Shown: piece by piece, positions 34,776 to 47,067 of the stretch | Layout of the letters: every line of letters begins with the position of its first letter | Position numbering within the stretch: the first letter of the stretch is position 1 | Assembly: GCF_040712315.1 (NCBI RefSeq) | Contig: NC_134023.1 | Span: 66,438,757-66,502,756, forward strand | DNA length: 64,000 nt | Reading direction: 5' to 3' | Origin: Castanea sativa | Taxonomy: Eukaryota > Streptophyta > Magnoliopsida > Fagales > Fagaceae | Made by a program: the position numbers and the translations under genes | Notes under the pieces: model-generated | Seen by the model: only the letters and a program-made list of their open reading frames with translations | The model's database searches: none | What the model was told of the DNA's origin: nothing

Positions 34776-37700
34776 ATGGAGTCAGAAGGAGAAACTGCGG
34801 TGAGTGTCGGAGAACTTTAGCTCTAATTTGCAATCTGTGCTCTTTTTTGTTGATGAGATAACTGAGGAAATGAGATGGTCACATGTTGAAAATTAAATTC
34901 TGATGTTGTTTTGGTTTTCAAACTATGAAAGCTCTTGCCCACCAACTTAGTAACATAGTTGCACTAGTCTCAGTTGAGTGGAAATTGTAATGATCCATTT
35001 AATGAAGAATGTAAAAATTTCTTTAGTTTCTTCATTTCTCTATTCTACATTTGTTCACCAACCAGATGGGGCAAAGGATTCGTTTAGAGACGGAAATTTG
35101 ACCTCTGCCTGTGTCTTTTTAGTTCCCTTCTGATTTTTGTTAGCTATAGACGTTGGGTGCATTACTTTGGCTTAGATTATTCTGTTGATTGGTTCAAATT
35201 GGTGTGATCAGCATCTAATTGTTGATTGGAATGTCTTTTAATGTGTTAACTCAGGCAAAGTCCACAAAGACCCTGGGTGGACAAGTCTGCCAGATCTGTG
35301 GCGATAATGTTGGGAAGACTGTAGATGGTGAGCCATTCATTGCCTGCGATGTTTGTGCATTTCCTGTTTGCAGACCTTGCTATGAGTACGAGAGGAAGGA
35401 TGGGAATCAGTCTTGCCCTCAGTGCAAAACCCGATACAAAAGACACAAAGGTAAGTTAGATATTAAATAACTGAAAAAATTTCCACACACTAGGAAACAT
35501 GGGAAAGAACATGAGTTTGAAAAAGTTGTGTTATTGTAAAAGATTATGATCCCATCCCCCCCACCCCTGCAAAGTTAACTGCACCCAACTAGTTTAGGTG
35601 TGTCAACTGCTAATCTTTGAAATTTTCTGTGAACTTAGTGAAACTGCAAATGCAAATGCAAAAAGATTAACTTAATTGATATTGCTGGTGATACTATCAA
35701 TATTTGAAAATCAGTGGATATCTTCTGATCACTAAATTCTGACTGTTTAATTGTTGCTGTTTATGTTGTTGATTTTAGGAAGTCCTGCAATTCTCGGTGA
35801 TAGAGAAGAGGATGCTGATGCTGATGATGTTGGCAGTGACTTCAATTACAATTCGGAAGATCAAAACCAAAAGCAAAAGATTGCAGAGCGCATGTTGAGC
35901 TGGCATATGACATATGGACGGGAGGAGGATGTAGGAGCTCCAAGTTATGATAAAGAGGTTTCTCAGAACCACATTCCTTTGCTCACCAATGGAACAGAGG
36001 TAATTCAAATTCAATAACCTTAATGATATGCTGTTCTCTTCTCTCTCTCTCTCCCTCATTTATTTTTTTTTTGGGGGGGGATGCATTTGAAGTGTAATTA
36101 ATCTTCCAGCCATTGGTAGGTTTCTGGAGAATTGTCTGCTGCATCACCTGAGCGTCTTTCTCTGGCATCTCCTGGAGTTGGTGGTGGCGGGAAGCGTATC
36201 CATCCTCTCCCTTATTCATCTGATGTTAATCAATCGCGTATGTCTCTATCCTTTGCATGTACTATGTACCCTGTGTTTAGTTGTTGCTATCAGATATTGA
36301 TTTGAGGTTCTTGATTACACTTTTTATGCAGCTAATATTAGGGTTGTGGATCCGGTAAGGGAATTTGGTTCACCAGGATTAGGAAATGTAGCCTGGAAAG
36401 AAAGAGTTGATGGCTGGAAGATGAAGCAGGAAAAGAATGTTGTTCCAATGAGCACCGGCCAAGCCAATTCTGAAAGGGGTGCTGGTGATAACCGTGATAT
36501 TGATGCCAGCACTGATGTGCTTGTGGATGACTCTTTACTGTAGGTTCTCTCATGATTGAAATACAGACTGTTGGGTGCTCTTTCAGATTTTATTGAGGCT
36601 TTATTCTTTGTAATTGTTGGTACTTTGTAGCTAATTCAAAACTTTGCGGTTTGGTTTGTTGATTACATCAGCTTTATTGCTATTGGAAAACTTCTAAAAT
36701 CTCAAAAGATGATAATTCCATTTTACGGGACAACCTTGGGTATTAGCAATAATTGCAAATAGAGTTCTAAATGTAAACTAATTATAGCTATGTAGTCGGT
36801 TTTCCCAAGTCTAATTTCTGTTATGATCACTTGATTCTTAAGTCCAATATAGAAAAGGGCTGTGGTTAATGCTATGTCTGGTTTTGTTTTGCAGGAATGA
36901 TGAAGCTCGGCAGCCTCTCTCAAGAAAGGTTTCTATTCCATCTTCTAGGATAAACCCTTATAGGATGGTCATTGTTCTGCGGCTCATTATTCTCTCCATT
37001 TTTTTGCACTATCGAATAACAAATCCTGTGCCCAATGCCTTTGCTCTGTGGTTAATATCTGTGATTTGTGAGATTTGGTTTGCAATATCCTGGATATTGG
37101 ATCAGTTCCCCAAGTGGCTGCCTGTAAACCGTGAAACATATCTTGACAGGCTTGCTCTGAGGTGAGAATATCTTTTGCTGTATACATTCGTTTATTGTAC
37201 TTAGTGATTAAGCCTGCATTAATGTGTCTCAAGTAACTGTGTCATTTCAATTTGATGTTTTCATATTATATATAAGGTTTTAATTCCAAAGGAATATGCA
37301 TTACAGATATGACCGTGAGGGAGAACCATCACAATTAGCTGCAGTTGACATATTTGTCAGTACTGTCGATCCACTGAAGGAGCCTCCTCTTGTGACAGCT
37401 AATACTGTGCTATCTATTCTCTCGGTCGACTACCCAGTTGACAAGGTCTCTTGCTATGTATCTGATGATGGTGCTGCTATGTTGACATTTGAAGCTTTGG
37501 CTGAAACATCTGAATTTGCAAGGAAATGGGTTCCTTTCTCCAAGAAATATAGCATTGAGCCTCGGGCTCCAGAATGGTACTTTGCACAGAAGATTGACTA
37601 CTTGAAAGATAAGGTTCAACCATCATTTGTCAAAGATCGTAGAGCTATGAAGGTAAGGGTTTACTATCCTGTTTTTCTGATGTATCTTGCCAATCCATTT

Positions 37701-40700
37701 TCTGCACATAGATTCATCCTTCTAATGTTACTTTGTCTCATTATGTAGAGAGAATATGAAGAATTTAAAGTCCGTATTAACGGGGTTGTTGCAAAGGCAC
37801 AGAAGATTCCTGAAGAGGGATGGATTATGCAAGATGGTACACCATGGCCTGGAAACAACACCAGAGACCATCCAGGAATGATCCAGGTAGCTTCTTCTTC
37901 ATGTTGTTTTAAAGCTGAACATTGCAAGTTACTTGTTTTTAATATGTAAATTTTGGCCCCAAGGGGAGTGGGGAGGGGAGGTTCAAACGAGTGACCTTTG
38001 CTTCATGAGGCGTGGTTCCTAGCTGATTGTACTACCCCTTGTGGTTAAAACTGTCAACCTACTGCTTGTTGGAATTCAGTTATGGTTTGAATGTGTTTCT
38101 TATTTGATACAACTTTTCCTTGAAGTTCATAGAACAAACTGCTTAGATTTTGTCCTTGGAGTACCTTTCTCTTCCCCCCACCCATCTTTTTTCCAATTAG
38201 GGTCTAAAGTGGAGTCAAGTGTATCTTCTCTCTTGCAGGAGTATCATTTACTTAGTAAGATTTTGTCTATTTCATTATGTGCAGGTTTTCTTGGGCCAAA
38301 GTGGAGGGCTTGATGCTGAGGGTAATGAGCTTCCACGTTTAGTTTATGTTTCTCGTGAAAAGCGTCCAGGTTTTCAACATCACAAGAAGGCTGGTGCTAT
38401 GAATGCACTTGTGAGTAGTTAAAAATATGAATTCCGGAGTTTTTGCATTCTCTTTATGTCTACATTATTTTACCTCTAGTGTTCAATACTCTCTTTCAGG
38501 TTCGAGTATCAGCAGTGCTTACCAATGGACCTTTTTTGTTGAATCTTGATTGTGATCACTACATAAACAACAGCAAGGCCTTGAGAGAAGCTATGTGTTT
38601 CCTAATGGATCCGAACCTTGGAAAACATGTTTGTTACGTTCAGTTTCCACAGAGGTTTGATGGTATTGATAGGAATGATCGATATGCCAACAGAAATACT
38701 GTCTTCTTTGATGTAAGTCTTACATCCTCCAATTTAAGCGATGGATTCTTTGTCCATCTGATGTTATTGAATGGTTTTAATTGAGTGTTCACTTGTGTAA
38801 TGTGTTTAATGTCCTTGTGATTGGAAAAAAACATTTGATATTTGTTTAAAATTATTTGTTATCTTTTTGCTAAACATCTTTTTGATAATATATTTATCAT
38901 CTTAATTTTCAGATCAACTTGAGAGGCCTGGATGGCATTCAATGCCCTGTTTATGTGGGTACAGGATGCGTCTTCAATAGAACAGCTTTATATGGTTATG
39001 AGCCACCTCTCAAACCCAAGCATAAGAAAGCTGGATTTTTATCTTCGCTCTGTGGTGGGTCAAGAAAGAAGGGTTCAAAGTCTAGTAAAAAGGGTTCAGA
39101 CAAGAAGAAATCTAGCAAGAATGTAGACCCCACTGTGCCTATTTTCAGTCTAGAGGATATAGAAGAGGGTGTGGAAGGTACATTGTTTGAATATTATTTC
39201 TTTACTTTTTTGGGTATTTTTTTTTAAAATAAATTATAAACCAGTCAAAGTCCTTCCATGTCATCTTGAATTTATTGACTATGTAATAAATTCCTCATTC
39301 ACTTGTTTAAAAGGACAGAATGATTGCTTCTTATTGAGTGGTAAACCTTAATTCATAAACAAGATCTAAAATCAACTTTGTCATTCATGAAACTATATTT
39401 GTAGAATATCCACGGCATCTTGTAACCCATTTAATTTTTTTAGATTTTATTTTAACCTTTCTAAGTCTTTTTAAATTCAGGTGCTGGATTTGACGATGAA
39501 AAGTCGCTACTCATGTCCCAAATGAGCCTGGAGAAAAGGTTTGGTCAGTCTGCTGTTTTTGTTGCATCTACACTTATGGAGAATGGTGGCGTTCCACAAT
39601 CTGCAACACCAGAAACTCTTCTTAAAGAGGCTATTCATGTCATCAGCTGTGGTTATGAGGACAAATCAGAATGGGGAACTGAGGTATGATGTCTTGTAAT
39701 TTATTTCTTTAACTTTGTTATTGGTTTTTTGATTTACCAAGATGTCCTTTAAGCAGAAAATGCCTCTGGTTTTAGAGATTTGTTACACTAAACCTTTTTC
39801 TTCCCTCCTTCAATCCTCCCTCTTACCTACCTTAAAATTTCTCAGCATTTCTGCACTGGTATTGGTATCCTCTAGTAACCATCTATTAATTGACAAACAA
39901 GACATCGTGGCTGATAGATTGCATTTATGTGTGTGCAGTCTTCCCATTTCTGCACATGGTGGATTGGGTTTTTGATAATTTTTGTAAACTGCCGTTTTAT
40001 TTCATTTTCTCTAATCATTATTTGTGTCTTGAACTGCAGATTGGATGGATTTATGGCTCTGTTACTGAAGATATTCTGACAGGATTTAAGATGCATGCTC
40101 GTGGTTGGCGGTCAATATACTGCATGCCCAAGCGCCCAGCCTTTAAAGGGTCTGCTCCTATTAATCTGTCAGATCGTTTGAACCAAGTGCTTCGATGGGC
40201 TTTAGGTTCTGTGGAAATTCTTCTCAGTAGACATTGCCCTATCTGGTACGGTTATAATGGCAGGCTTAAATGGCTTGAGAGGTTCGCATATATCAACACC
40301 ACCATCTATCCAATCACTGCCCTTCCTCTTCTTATGTATTGTACTTTGCCGGCTGTCTGTCTACTTACAAACAAGTTCATTATTCCACAGGTTTGTTATA
40401 TAACCAAACTCATTTTCTGCACAATAATGGTGTCCTTGTCATTATTATCTCAACAGGGCTCTTTTTTTTATTTTTTATAATTATCTTTCCCCTAGCATCA
40501 CCCTATGCAATCCCTGCGTCTTATAAGAGCTTACAGTGTTTTGTTATTTGGAGAGTTGTTTGTGATTTTGCTTCGAAATATGAAATGGTGAACAGATAAA
40601 AATTCACCATAATGAACTAACATTTCATAAATACCCTGGCATTGCATCCATTAATTATGAATAGTAGGATTTACAGGAACCACAGTATATAATGGAAAGG

Positions 40701-41562
40701 AATGCATGCTTATTGCTAGTTTTTGTTTTCATGAGCTAGGCAAAGTCGGTAAAAACACCATTCACACCTCTCTTGTCGTGTAAAAGAGATAAAAGATGGA
40801 ATTATAAAAACTGTTCTGTATTTTCTTGTGCGTGGGGGAAACTTTCTCCATGAGAGAAGAAAAAAAAAAAAAAAAACTTTTAGTGTGTTCCTGCTTGTAT
40901 ATATTATGAATATTGTCTCAAAATGCCGGTCTTTAGTATCTGCTAAATTTTTTTGCTTTGCCTTATTCCACTTGCAGATCAGTAACATTGCAAGTATATG
41001 GTTTATATCGCTCTTTCTTTCCATCTTTGCTACCGGTATCCTAGAGATGAGGTGGAGTGGTGTTGGAATTGACGAGTGGTGGAGAAATGAGCAGTTTTGG
41101 GTTATTGGTGGTGTTTCAGCCCATCTCTTTGCCGTTTTCCAAGGTTTGCTTAAAGTACTTGCTGGTATTGACACCAACTTCACGGTCACATCCAAGGCAT
41201 CAGATGAAGATGGAGACTTTGCTGAATTGTACTTGTTCAAGTGGACAACCCTTCTCATTCCACCAACAACTCTCCTTATCATAAACTTGGTTGGAGTTGT
41301 TGCAGGGATTTCCTATGCCATCAACAGCGGTTACCAATCATGGGGTCCTCTCTTTGGGAAGCTCTTCTTTGCCTTTTGGGTGATTGTCCATCTGTATCCC
41401 TTCCTTAAAGGTTTGATGGGTCGCCAGAACCGGACACCCACCATTGTTGTCGTCTGGTCAATTCTCCTCGCTTCAATTTTCTCATTGCTATGGGTGCGAG
41501 TAGATCCATTTACCACTAGAGTTACTGGTCCAGATGTTACGCAGTGTGGAATCAACTGCTAG
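34776..41562 (+). CDS. CESA3: Cellulose synthase A catalytic subunit 3 type, 14 exons, 1,086 aa
   Basis: Plasma-membrane processive beta-1,4-glucosyltransferase that polymerises UDP-glucose into cellulose as part of the primary-wall rosette complex. Exons: 34776-34799, 35255-35450, 35779-35999, 36120-36237, 36332-36539, 36895-37161, 37307-37652, 37749-37886, 38285-38410, 38500-38712, 38913-39177, 39481-39683, 40040-40390, 40978-41562. They sum to 3,261 nt with an open frame and GT-AG junctions. Domains: N-terminal RING-type zinc finger (about residues 20-66, CQIC...[12 protein letters not shown]), two N-terminal TM helices (about 279-326), catalytic aspartates D398/D399 (SDDGA), DCDH at 565-568, TED at 784-786, QVLRW at 824-828, six C-terminal TM helices and a GINC end. 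The MESEGET start, [10 protein letters not shown] segment and Lys/Ser-rich class-specific region (about 653-705) place it with CESA3. Residue 630 is Cys where Gly is usual. Function is inferred from homology. Confidence 0.97.
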
Positions 41563-41830
41563 AGGGAAAATAACACAACATGAAGACTCAAAATTCTTTT
41601 TTTAAGTTATTGTCCTTGCCAAGTTTCAGAGGTAAGGAGATATGTAAGTGTCTCATATTTTGGCTTTAACTTGTATGTCTTTGAGCTTGTTTGTCTATGT
41701 GAAGTTTACATTGTGTAGATGATAGGTGGCAAAGAAAATTATTTTGTTGTTACAGCAGTGATTTTTATGTATTATTTTAGTATATTCCAAAAAAATTGGA
41801 CACTGCTTCTGGAACCAATTAATTATTCAT
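41563..41830 (+). other. Probable 3' UTR of CESA3
   Basis: T-rich sequence follows the TAG stop, with 'ttgtatgtct' and 'gtctatgtgaag' type elements common in plant 3' ends. No unique AATAAA decides the cleavage site. Confidence 0.5.
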
Positions 41831-42526
41831 TATATATTCCACAAGTTTATATGCAACCCATTCACCACAGTATCTTTTTGTTTGATACTTGGAGTATATT
41901 CAGAGCCTTGATATGTGCAGTGTTATTTATAGGCCAAAACAAAGGGGTTCCCAGCTCCTTTTATATTATGCACAATCTTCCCACACCAAGTAAAAGGTGA
42001 ATTGACAAACTCTAATGAGAATGCTTTTATGGAAAGGTTATTACTCATTGGCAAGTTCCAAGTTCCAACTTGCCCCTGTAAAACATAATATTATTACATG
42101 GTTAAAATAAGTGAGATAACAATGGACAAGAAGTTTGAATAAAATCTATACCCAGATTGCTTGCTTGAAGGCACATACATGTTTGAGCCAATATGTAGCA
42201 TGCTACATTTACCTTTGGGTATTCCACGCAATTTAGGATTGGGTGAGTTACAATTAGGACTCTTTATAATTGTTAATATAATTAATATTTACCGAATGAA
42301 CACTCGATGTGGAATTCAGTACATGTTTGTGCATGACTTTCCTTATTCAAGGTCCAATTATTGTTTATTAGTTCCATTTCATGAGTCCAGGTGTTCACAG
42401 TACTCAAACCATATGGCCTTCAAATCCAGGGACTATTATTTTAAAAAATTAAAATTTATTTGAGCTAAAAAGGGGTCCAAAGGACCAAGCTTCGTGGACA
42501 TTTCAAAAGAAAAAACCCCTCCTATA
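41831..42526. other. Gene-free spacer downstream of CESA3
   Basis: AT-rich DNA with no recognisable gene, RNA or element boundary. Confidence 0.4.
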
Positions 42527-42529
42527 TTA

Positions 42530-42727
42530 GAGCATTCACATCTAGAAATGCTATCCCATCTTATTTTACCATTTCAAAAAATTACTTTATCAATTATATT
42601 ATATATTTTACACTACACCAAACATCTCAAAACTCTATTATTTTACCATTTTATTAAAATATTATTTTTTAATTGTGTAAACATAAAAAACATTTTTTCA
42701 TTCGTACTCTCTCATTTTTTTAATTCC

Positions 42728-42768
<41 letters not shown>

Positions 42769-43523
42769 TATCTGGGTTTGATTGTGCTCTGGTTCGTGCG
42801 TCTATGAGATCGTAGATCTCTGCTTCAGTTGTGGATCGTGGGTCATGGTTCGTGAATTTGTGATATGGGTTCGTGGGTTTGTGCTCCAATTGTGATATGG
42901 GTTTTTGTTAGTTGTGCTCTGGTGGGTTTTTGTTGGTTATGGGGTTAGATTTGTGGGTTTGGCCGTGCTTAGTGGTGTCGCCGTCGGTTTGGGTGTGGGT
43001 CGTGGGTGTCATCGTTGGTGTGGCCATGGGCCATGGGTTGTGGTTGTGGTTGTGGTGCTGGTTTTTTTTTTTTTTTTGCTTAAGTTTCTGGGTAGCGATG
43101 GTGGTTCAGTGTCTAGCTATAACGATGGTTGGTTGTACTTGTGTTGTGGGTTGTCGTCTGATCTGTGGTACTGGGTCGGTTGTTTTCTGGGTTGCGGTTT
43201 GATCTGTGAGTTTAGTGTTGGGTTTATGAGATGAGTAAATCGGCAAGGGGATTTGGAGATGGGTGAGGGTGAATCGGTGGAGAGAGGATGTGTGAATGAG
43301 ACCTTGGGAATGATGGGTGAGGGTGAATCTGTGGGTTCAGCAATGGCGAGAGAGAGAGAGAGATGAGAGACGTGTGAAGAAAGAGAAAAGCTGATACTAA
43401 GGATAAAATATTAATATTTGGTTTCGAATAGTCTACATTTACAATTTCGGATGTTGAGCTCATTTGGGCTTGAATGCCTAATTTCCTTACATTTGGCATG
43501 TCACAGGCCCAATGTAAATGCTC
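42530..43523. mobile_element. Non-autonomous PIF/Harbinger-like element, 994 bp, TTA target duplication
   Basis: Ends 'gagcattcacat' and, reverse-complemented, 'gagcatttacat', flanked by TTA at 42,527-42,529 and 43,524-43,526. It has the same plan as 5,711, 22,639 and 32,184: AT-rich flanks, a CT microsatellite (about 42,731-42,766), then a G/T-rich core with reiterated 'tcgtgggtttgtg' words. No transposase. Confidence 0.75.
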
Positions 43524-43526
43524 TTA

Positions 43527-45170
43527 TATAATTCTATTCAAACATCATTATCATCAACGAGTTGTGGATTTTTTTTTTTTGGGATGAAAATTTAGTTATG
43601 AAAAATTTTAAGGCCACATAAAATAGTATGGGCGTGACTTTTGTCTAGTGTCTCCAGTGCACTGGACCAGCTACAATCATGACGCGTGTTCAAAAATGGA
43701 CACGTGTCATACTCGCAGCGGATCTAGTGTCACAGGACACTGGACAGAAGCCATACCCAAATAGCATAACTCGTGTCATAATTGACCACGTAATAGATTG
43801 GTAGAGAAAAAATTGTAGGTTTATGTGAAAGTAATAAACAATCAATCGTAATTTAACACATAAAATAATTGAAGCAAAAATTATATCAGTTTATAGGCAG
43901 TAGAATTACTCTTCTTCTTCTTTTTTTTATTTTTATTTTATGGAGAATAAATGGCAGGTGTTGTAGAAAGTGCATGGATAAAATGATAAAAGAATTTTTT
44001 TTAATCTCACAGAATCCAAAGTTGAGTAAATGGATTTTAGGATGTCTCTTTGTTAATAAAAGTTTCTCATAAAGAATTAAAGAATCACAACTAACGAGGA
44101 GCTATCTAGCTTTGGGATTTGGGAGGCATCCATTTTAAAAAGATATAAATTGACTCTTGATCAAGGATGGCAAAAAAATTGAAAAAGAAAAAAAGGAAAA
44201 AGAAAATAAAAAAACTGAAAGCCAAGGTGCTCTATAACTAGAAGACAAATCATCTACAAAAGTTGGGAATTACAAGAGTTTCAGTAATCCAAAGACAAGC
44301 TTTTCCTCAACAGTGGAGCTACTCATTCTCACGCATCAAACCTATAATTTACTACTGAGTCTTTTAGCTGGATATTGTAAAAAAGTAAATTTATTTGTGA
44401 TATGAGAATTGTTGGAAGTTATTTAGAAAAATGAAGAAAGAAGCAAATTTTTGCAACACCGTTGCCGAAAATTCTAACAAAAAGTATGAGAGAGGAGAGA
44501 GAAATGATGTGATAGCTGGAGTGAGAAAAAATTTGAATTTCGGTAATGAGATTATCAAAATTGCCCAAATTTGGCCCCGCAGATGAAGTGCTTGAAGGAG
44601 AGAAGTGCTCGAAAGGAAAAAAGCAATTGTGGCAACCAAGTTGCTGAAATTGTAGGGGAGGAGAGAGAAAAAAAAAAGGAATTGTGGCAATGAAGTTGCT
44701 GAAAATGGAGGAAAAAAAATTGTGGCAATGAAGTTGCCGAAAATTGGAGGAGTCAGTTAGGTCTGCCTGCAACGTAAAAGCAAAACATAGATTCTTATTC
44801 TCCAAAAAGCAAAAAGAAGTACATATAATATATTCTTATTCATTCCCAGTAAAACCTACTCATATCACACCACATAGAATTTGTCATGTATAGATTCTAT
44901 TTTTGTCTTTTTATTTCTCCTCATCATTATAAAAGGCAGCATTAGTTTTTGCATCTCCTCACATAAAGTGTTAACATTTCTTGTATTGTTTCACTTTTTT
45001 TTTTTTTTTGGAGGTTTGTTTCACTTACTTCTGATTGTTCATTGCTTTATACTTTTTTGCTTTGCTCTAGTGTGCACAACTTAAGATTGTATGTTTTGGG
45101 TTAATGTGAGTTTTTTTCTTTGCTTTATTAACTTACAGCTCTAGAAATTAACAGATTCATTATTATTGTA
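43527..45170. other. Gene-free intergenic DNA with a small minisatellite
   Basis: No coding gene. At about 44,619-44,755 a unit of roughly 40-45 bp ('attgtggcaatgaagttgc' + 'tgaaaatggagga') is repeated about three times with changes. The overlapping minus-strand ORFs are Phe/Ser/Leu-rich readings of that repeat. 43,640-43,760 contains 'cacgtgtcat' and 'gacgcgtgt' boxes without a traceable gene. Confidence 0.45.
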
Positions 45171-45171
45171 T

Positions 45172-45843
45172 AAATATATGCTTTGTAAATATTAGAAGCT
45201 AATACATTGTAGAATATTATGTATTGTTGTATTAGAGTAAATTGTTTGTATGAGTATGATTATGATTATTGTTATTGTTGTTGTTGTTATTCAAATTTTA
45301 GATTAATGAATTCTTTATGGTTAGGACTACAAGCATTTTAAGTTATATTTGAAATTGACCATAATAAATTGTAATAGTCACCATATATGAATTTGATTAT
45401 TTTGTAGTTGATAACCTATAATCAGCCTATGACTTAGGTGCTTATCAAAAAAAGAAAAAAAAAACTATGACATAGGCTAGAAATACTTTATTTTCAAATA
45501 TCTTTTAATTGATGTCCATAACTTCAGCATAGATTGTTGCCTTTAACTTAGGATAAAAACGGTCTATTTTGAAATTCAAATATTTATCACTCATTGCAGA
45601 ATATTGCCTTGTATGGCAAATCTCAAGTATCTTGTTGATATCATTATAATTACAATATCTTGAACTCTTTTAAGGGTCAAACTGATTCATATAAACTTTT
45701 TAGTGTTGTTGTTATTTTGTGTTTATTTATTATTATTTGATTGTGTGTGTGTATGTGTGTGTTTTGTTGCAAGTATCACTTTATAATTCTCACTCTTTTA
45801 GTTGATATCACAATTGTGGTCAGTATCTCAACTCTCTAATTAA

Positions 45844-45845
<2 letters not shown>
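45172..45845. repeat. Duplicated segment, copy A (no LTR insertion)
   Basis: It matches 47,068-47,283 plus 48,035-48,235 in order: 'ataaatatatgctttgtaaa'-like start, 'gtatgattat', 'tacaagcattttaagttata', 'aaattgtaatagtcac', 'ttgcaagtatcactt' and 'tgatatcacaattgtggt'. The second copy has a solo LTR exactly where this one reads on. Identity is moderate (roughly 75-80% by eye). Confidence 0.65.
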
Positions 45846-45879
<34 letters not shown>

Positions 45880-45950
45880 TTTGTTAATTTTGAACTTATT
45901 TAATATTATTTATTGTTATTATTATTATATGACCACAAAATTGTAATAAA

Positions 45951-46784
45951 TAGGTCTGCTCAAGATTTGACGGCACCGATGAAACTGGCTATTGCCAAAC
46001 CAATCTGACTAATTCAAAGCTCCACCGTAGATGCTTAGAGAGGTGGTCAGCAAAGATCTGAGTATACCGAAGGCAGCCAGTGCAGCGATTGACGACCATT
46101 TTTCACTCTGATGAGAAACTGCATCGCACTGGTGTGTGTGTGTGTATATATATATATATTTATATGCTGTATAATTTATATATGTAGTTACTATAGGTTT
46201 CACACTTTCAGTAGAGAGAAGATGAGAGTTTGAGAGAGGTAAGGAAGGAAAGATGAGGAAGAAGGAGAAATGGCGCAAGAGAGAATGAGATAAGACGTAG
46301 GGTTTTTAAATTTTAACTCTAAAATACCAAAACGATGCCGTTTGAGCCTGATATTAATTTTAATATCAGTTCCAAAACAATGTCATTTTGGTATTAGGTT
46401 AAAAAAAAAAAAAACTTGTAATGTTGTATAAACCCTAAATATTTTATAGCCCCAGCCCCAATCAGTTTCCTACCTCTCTTTCTCTCTCTCTCTTCTTGTT
46501 AGTCTTTCTTATTCAAGCATCTCCTCCTCTCCTCTATCTCCCCTCCCTCTTTAGCCTCTGCCACTTGCTGTTGGGAGTGTTAAATGTTGTGTTTGGATTC
46601 TGAGAAAATTGAGGAATTCACCGAACTAACTGCACCGAACCGGTATCTTGAACTACACCTTATGTAGACCGGATTTACTACTCCACTGGTGAGGTGCGGT
46701 CAAGCACTTGGGAAAACCGCACCTTATAGGTGTAGTGCTAAAAACACTTTTATAACTGGCCGCACCGCATCGTGTATAGGCCTA
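45951..46784. mobile_element. Non-autonomous hAT element, 834 bp, perfect 8-bp target duplication
   Basis: It is flanked by identical GTAATAAA at 45,943-45,950 and 46,785-46,792. Ends are 'taggtctgctcaaga' and, reverse-complemented, 'taggcctatacacga', the 'TAGG' type termini and 8-bp duplication of plant hAT elements. The interior contains 'gcaccgaaccggt' and 'ggtgcggtcaagca' type subterminal repeats, a TG/TA microsatellite and an inverted pair 'ccaaaacgatgccgttt'/'aaacaatgtcattttgg'. No transposase ORF. Confidence 0.85.
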
Positions 46785-47067
46785 GTAATAAATTGTATTA
46801 TTGTGATCTTTTTATAATCATTTTTACTTTGTTATTATCAATTATTACATTTATTACTTGGACAAAATATATTGCATAATATGTTTTTTGGTTTATAATA
46901 AAGATATGTATGTGTATTATTATTATTTTTATTTAGTACAATAAATAATACATTTGTGTTTCTTTTGATTTTATTAAAGTTTAGTTGGTAGAAAAATGTA
47001 TTTTAAGTTTCTTGAATCTTTACTTTTTAGGGTGGTTATAGGTTGGAAAATAAAAATTAATTATATG

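Noticed and set aside
40716..41282. 188-residue minus-strand ORF overlapping the last CESA3 exon
   Set aside because: Antisense shadow of conserved CESA coding sequence; crosses the exon-intron boundary and a poly-T tract.
42905..43499. Val/Gly/Trp-rich plus-strand and Ser/His/Pro-rich minus-strand ORFs
   Set aside because: Repeat-derived, inside the 42,530-43,523 element.
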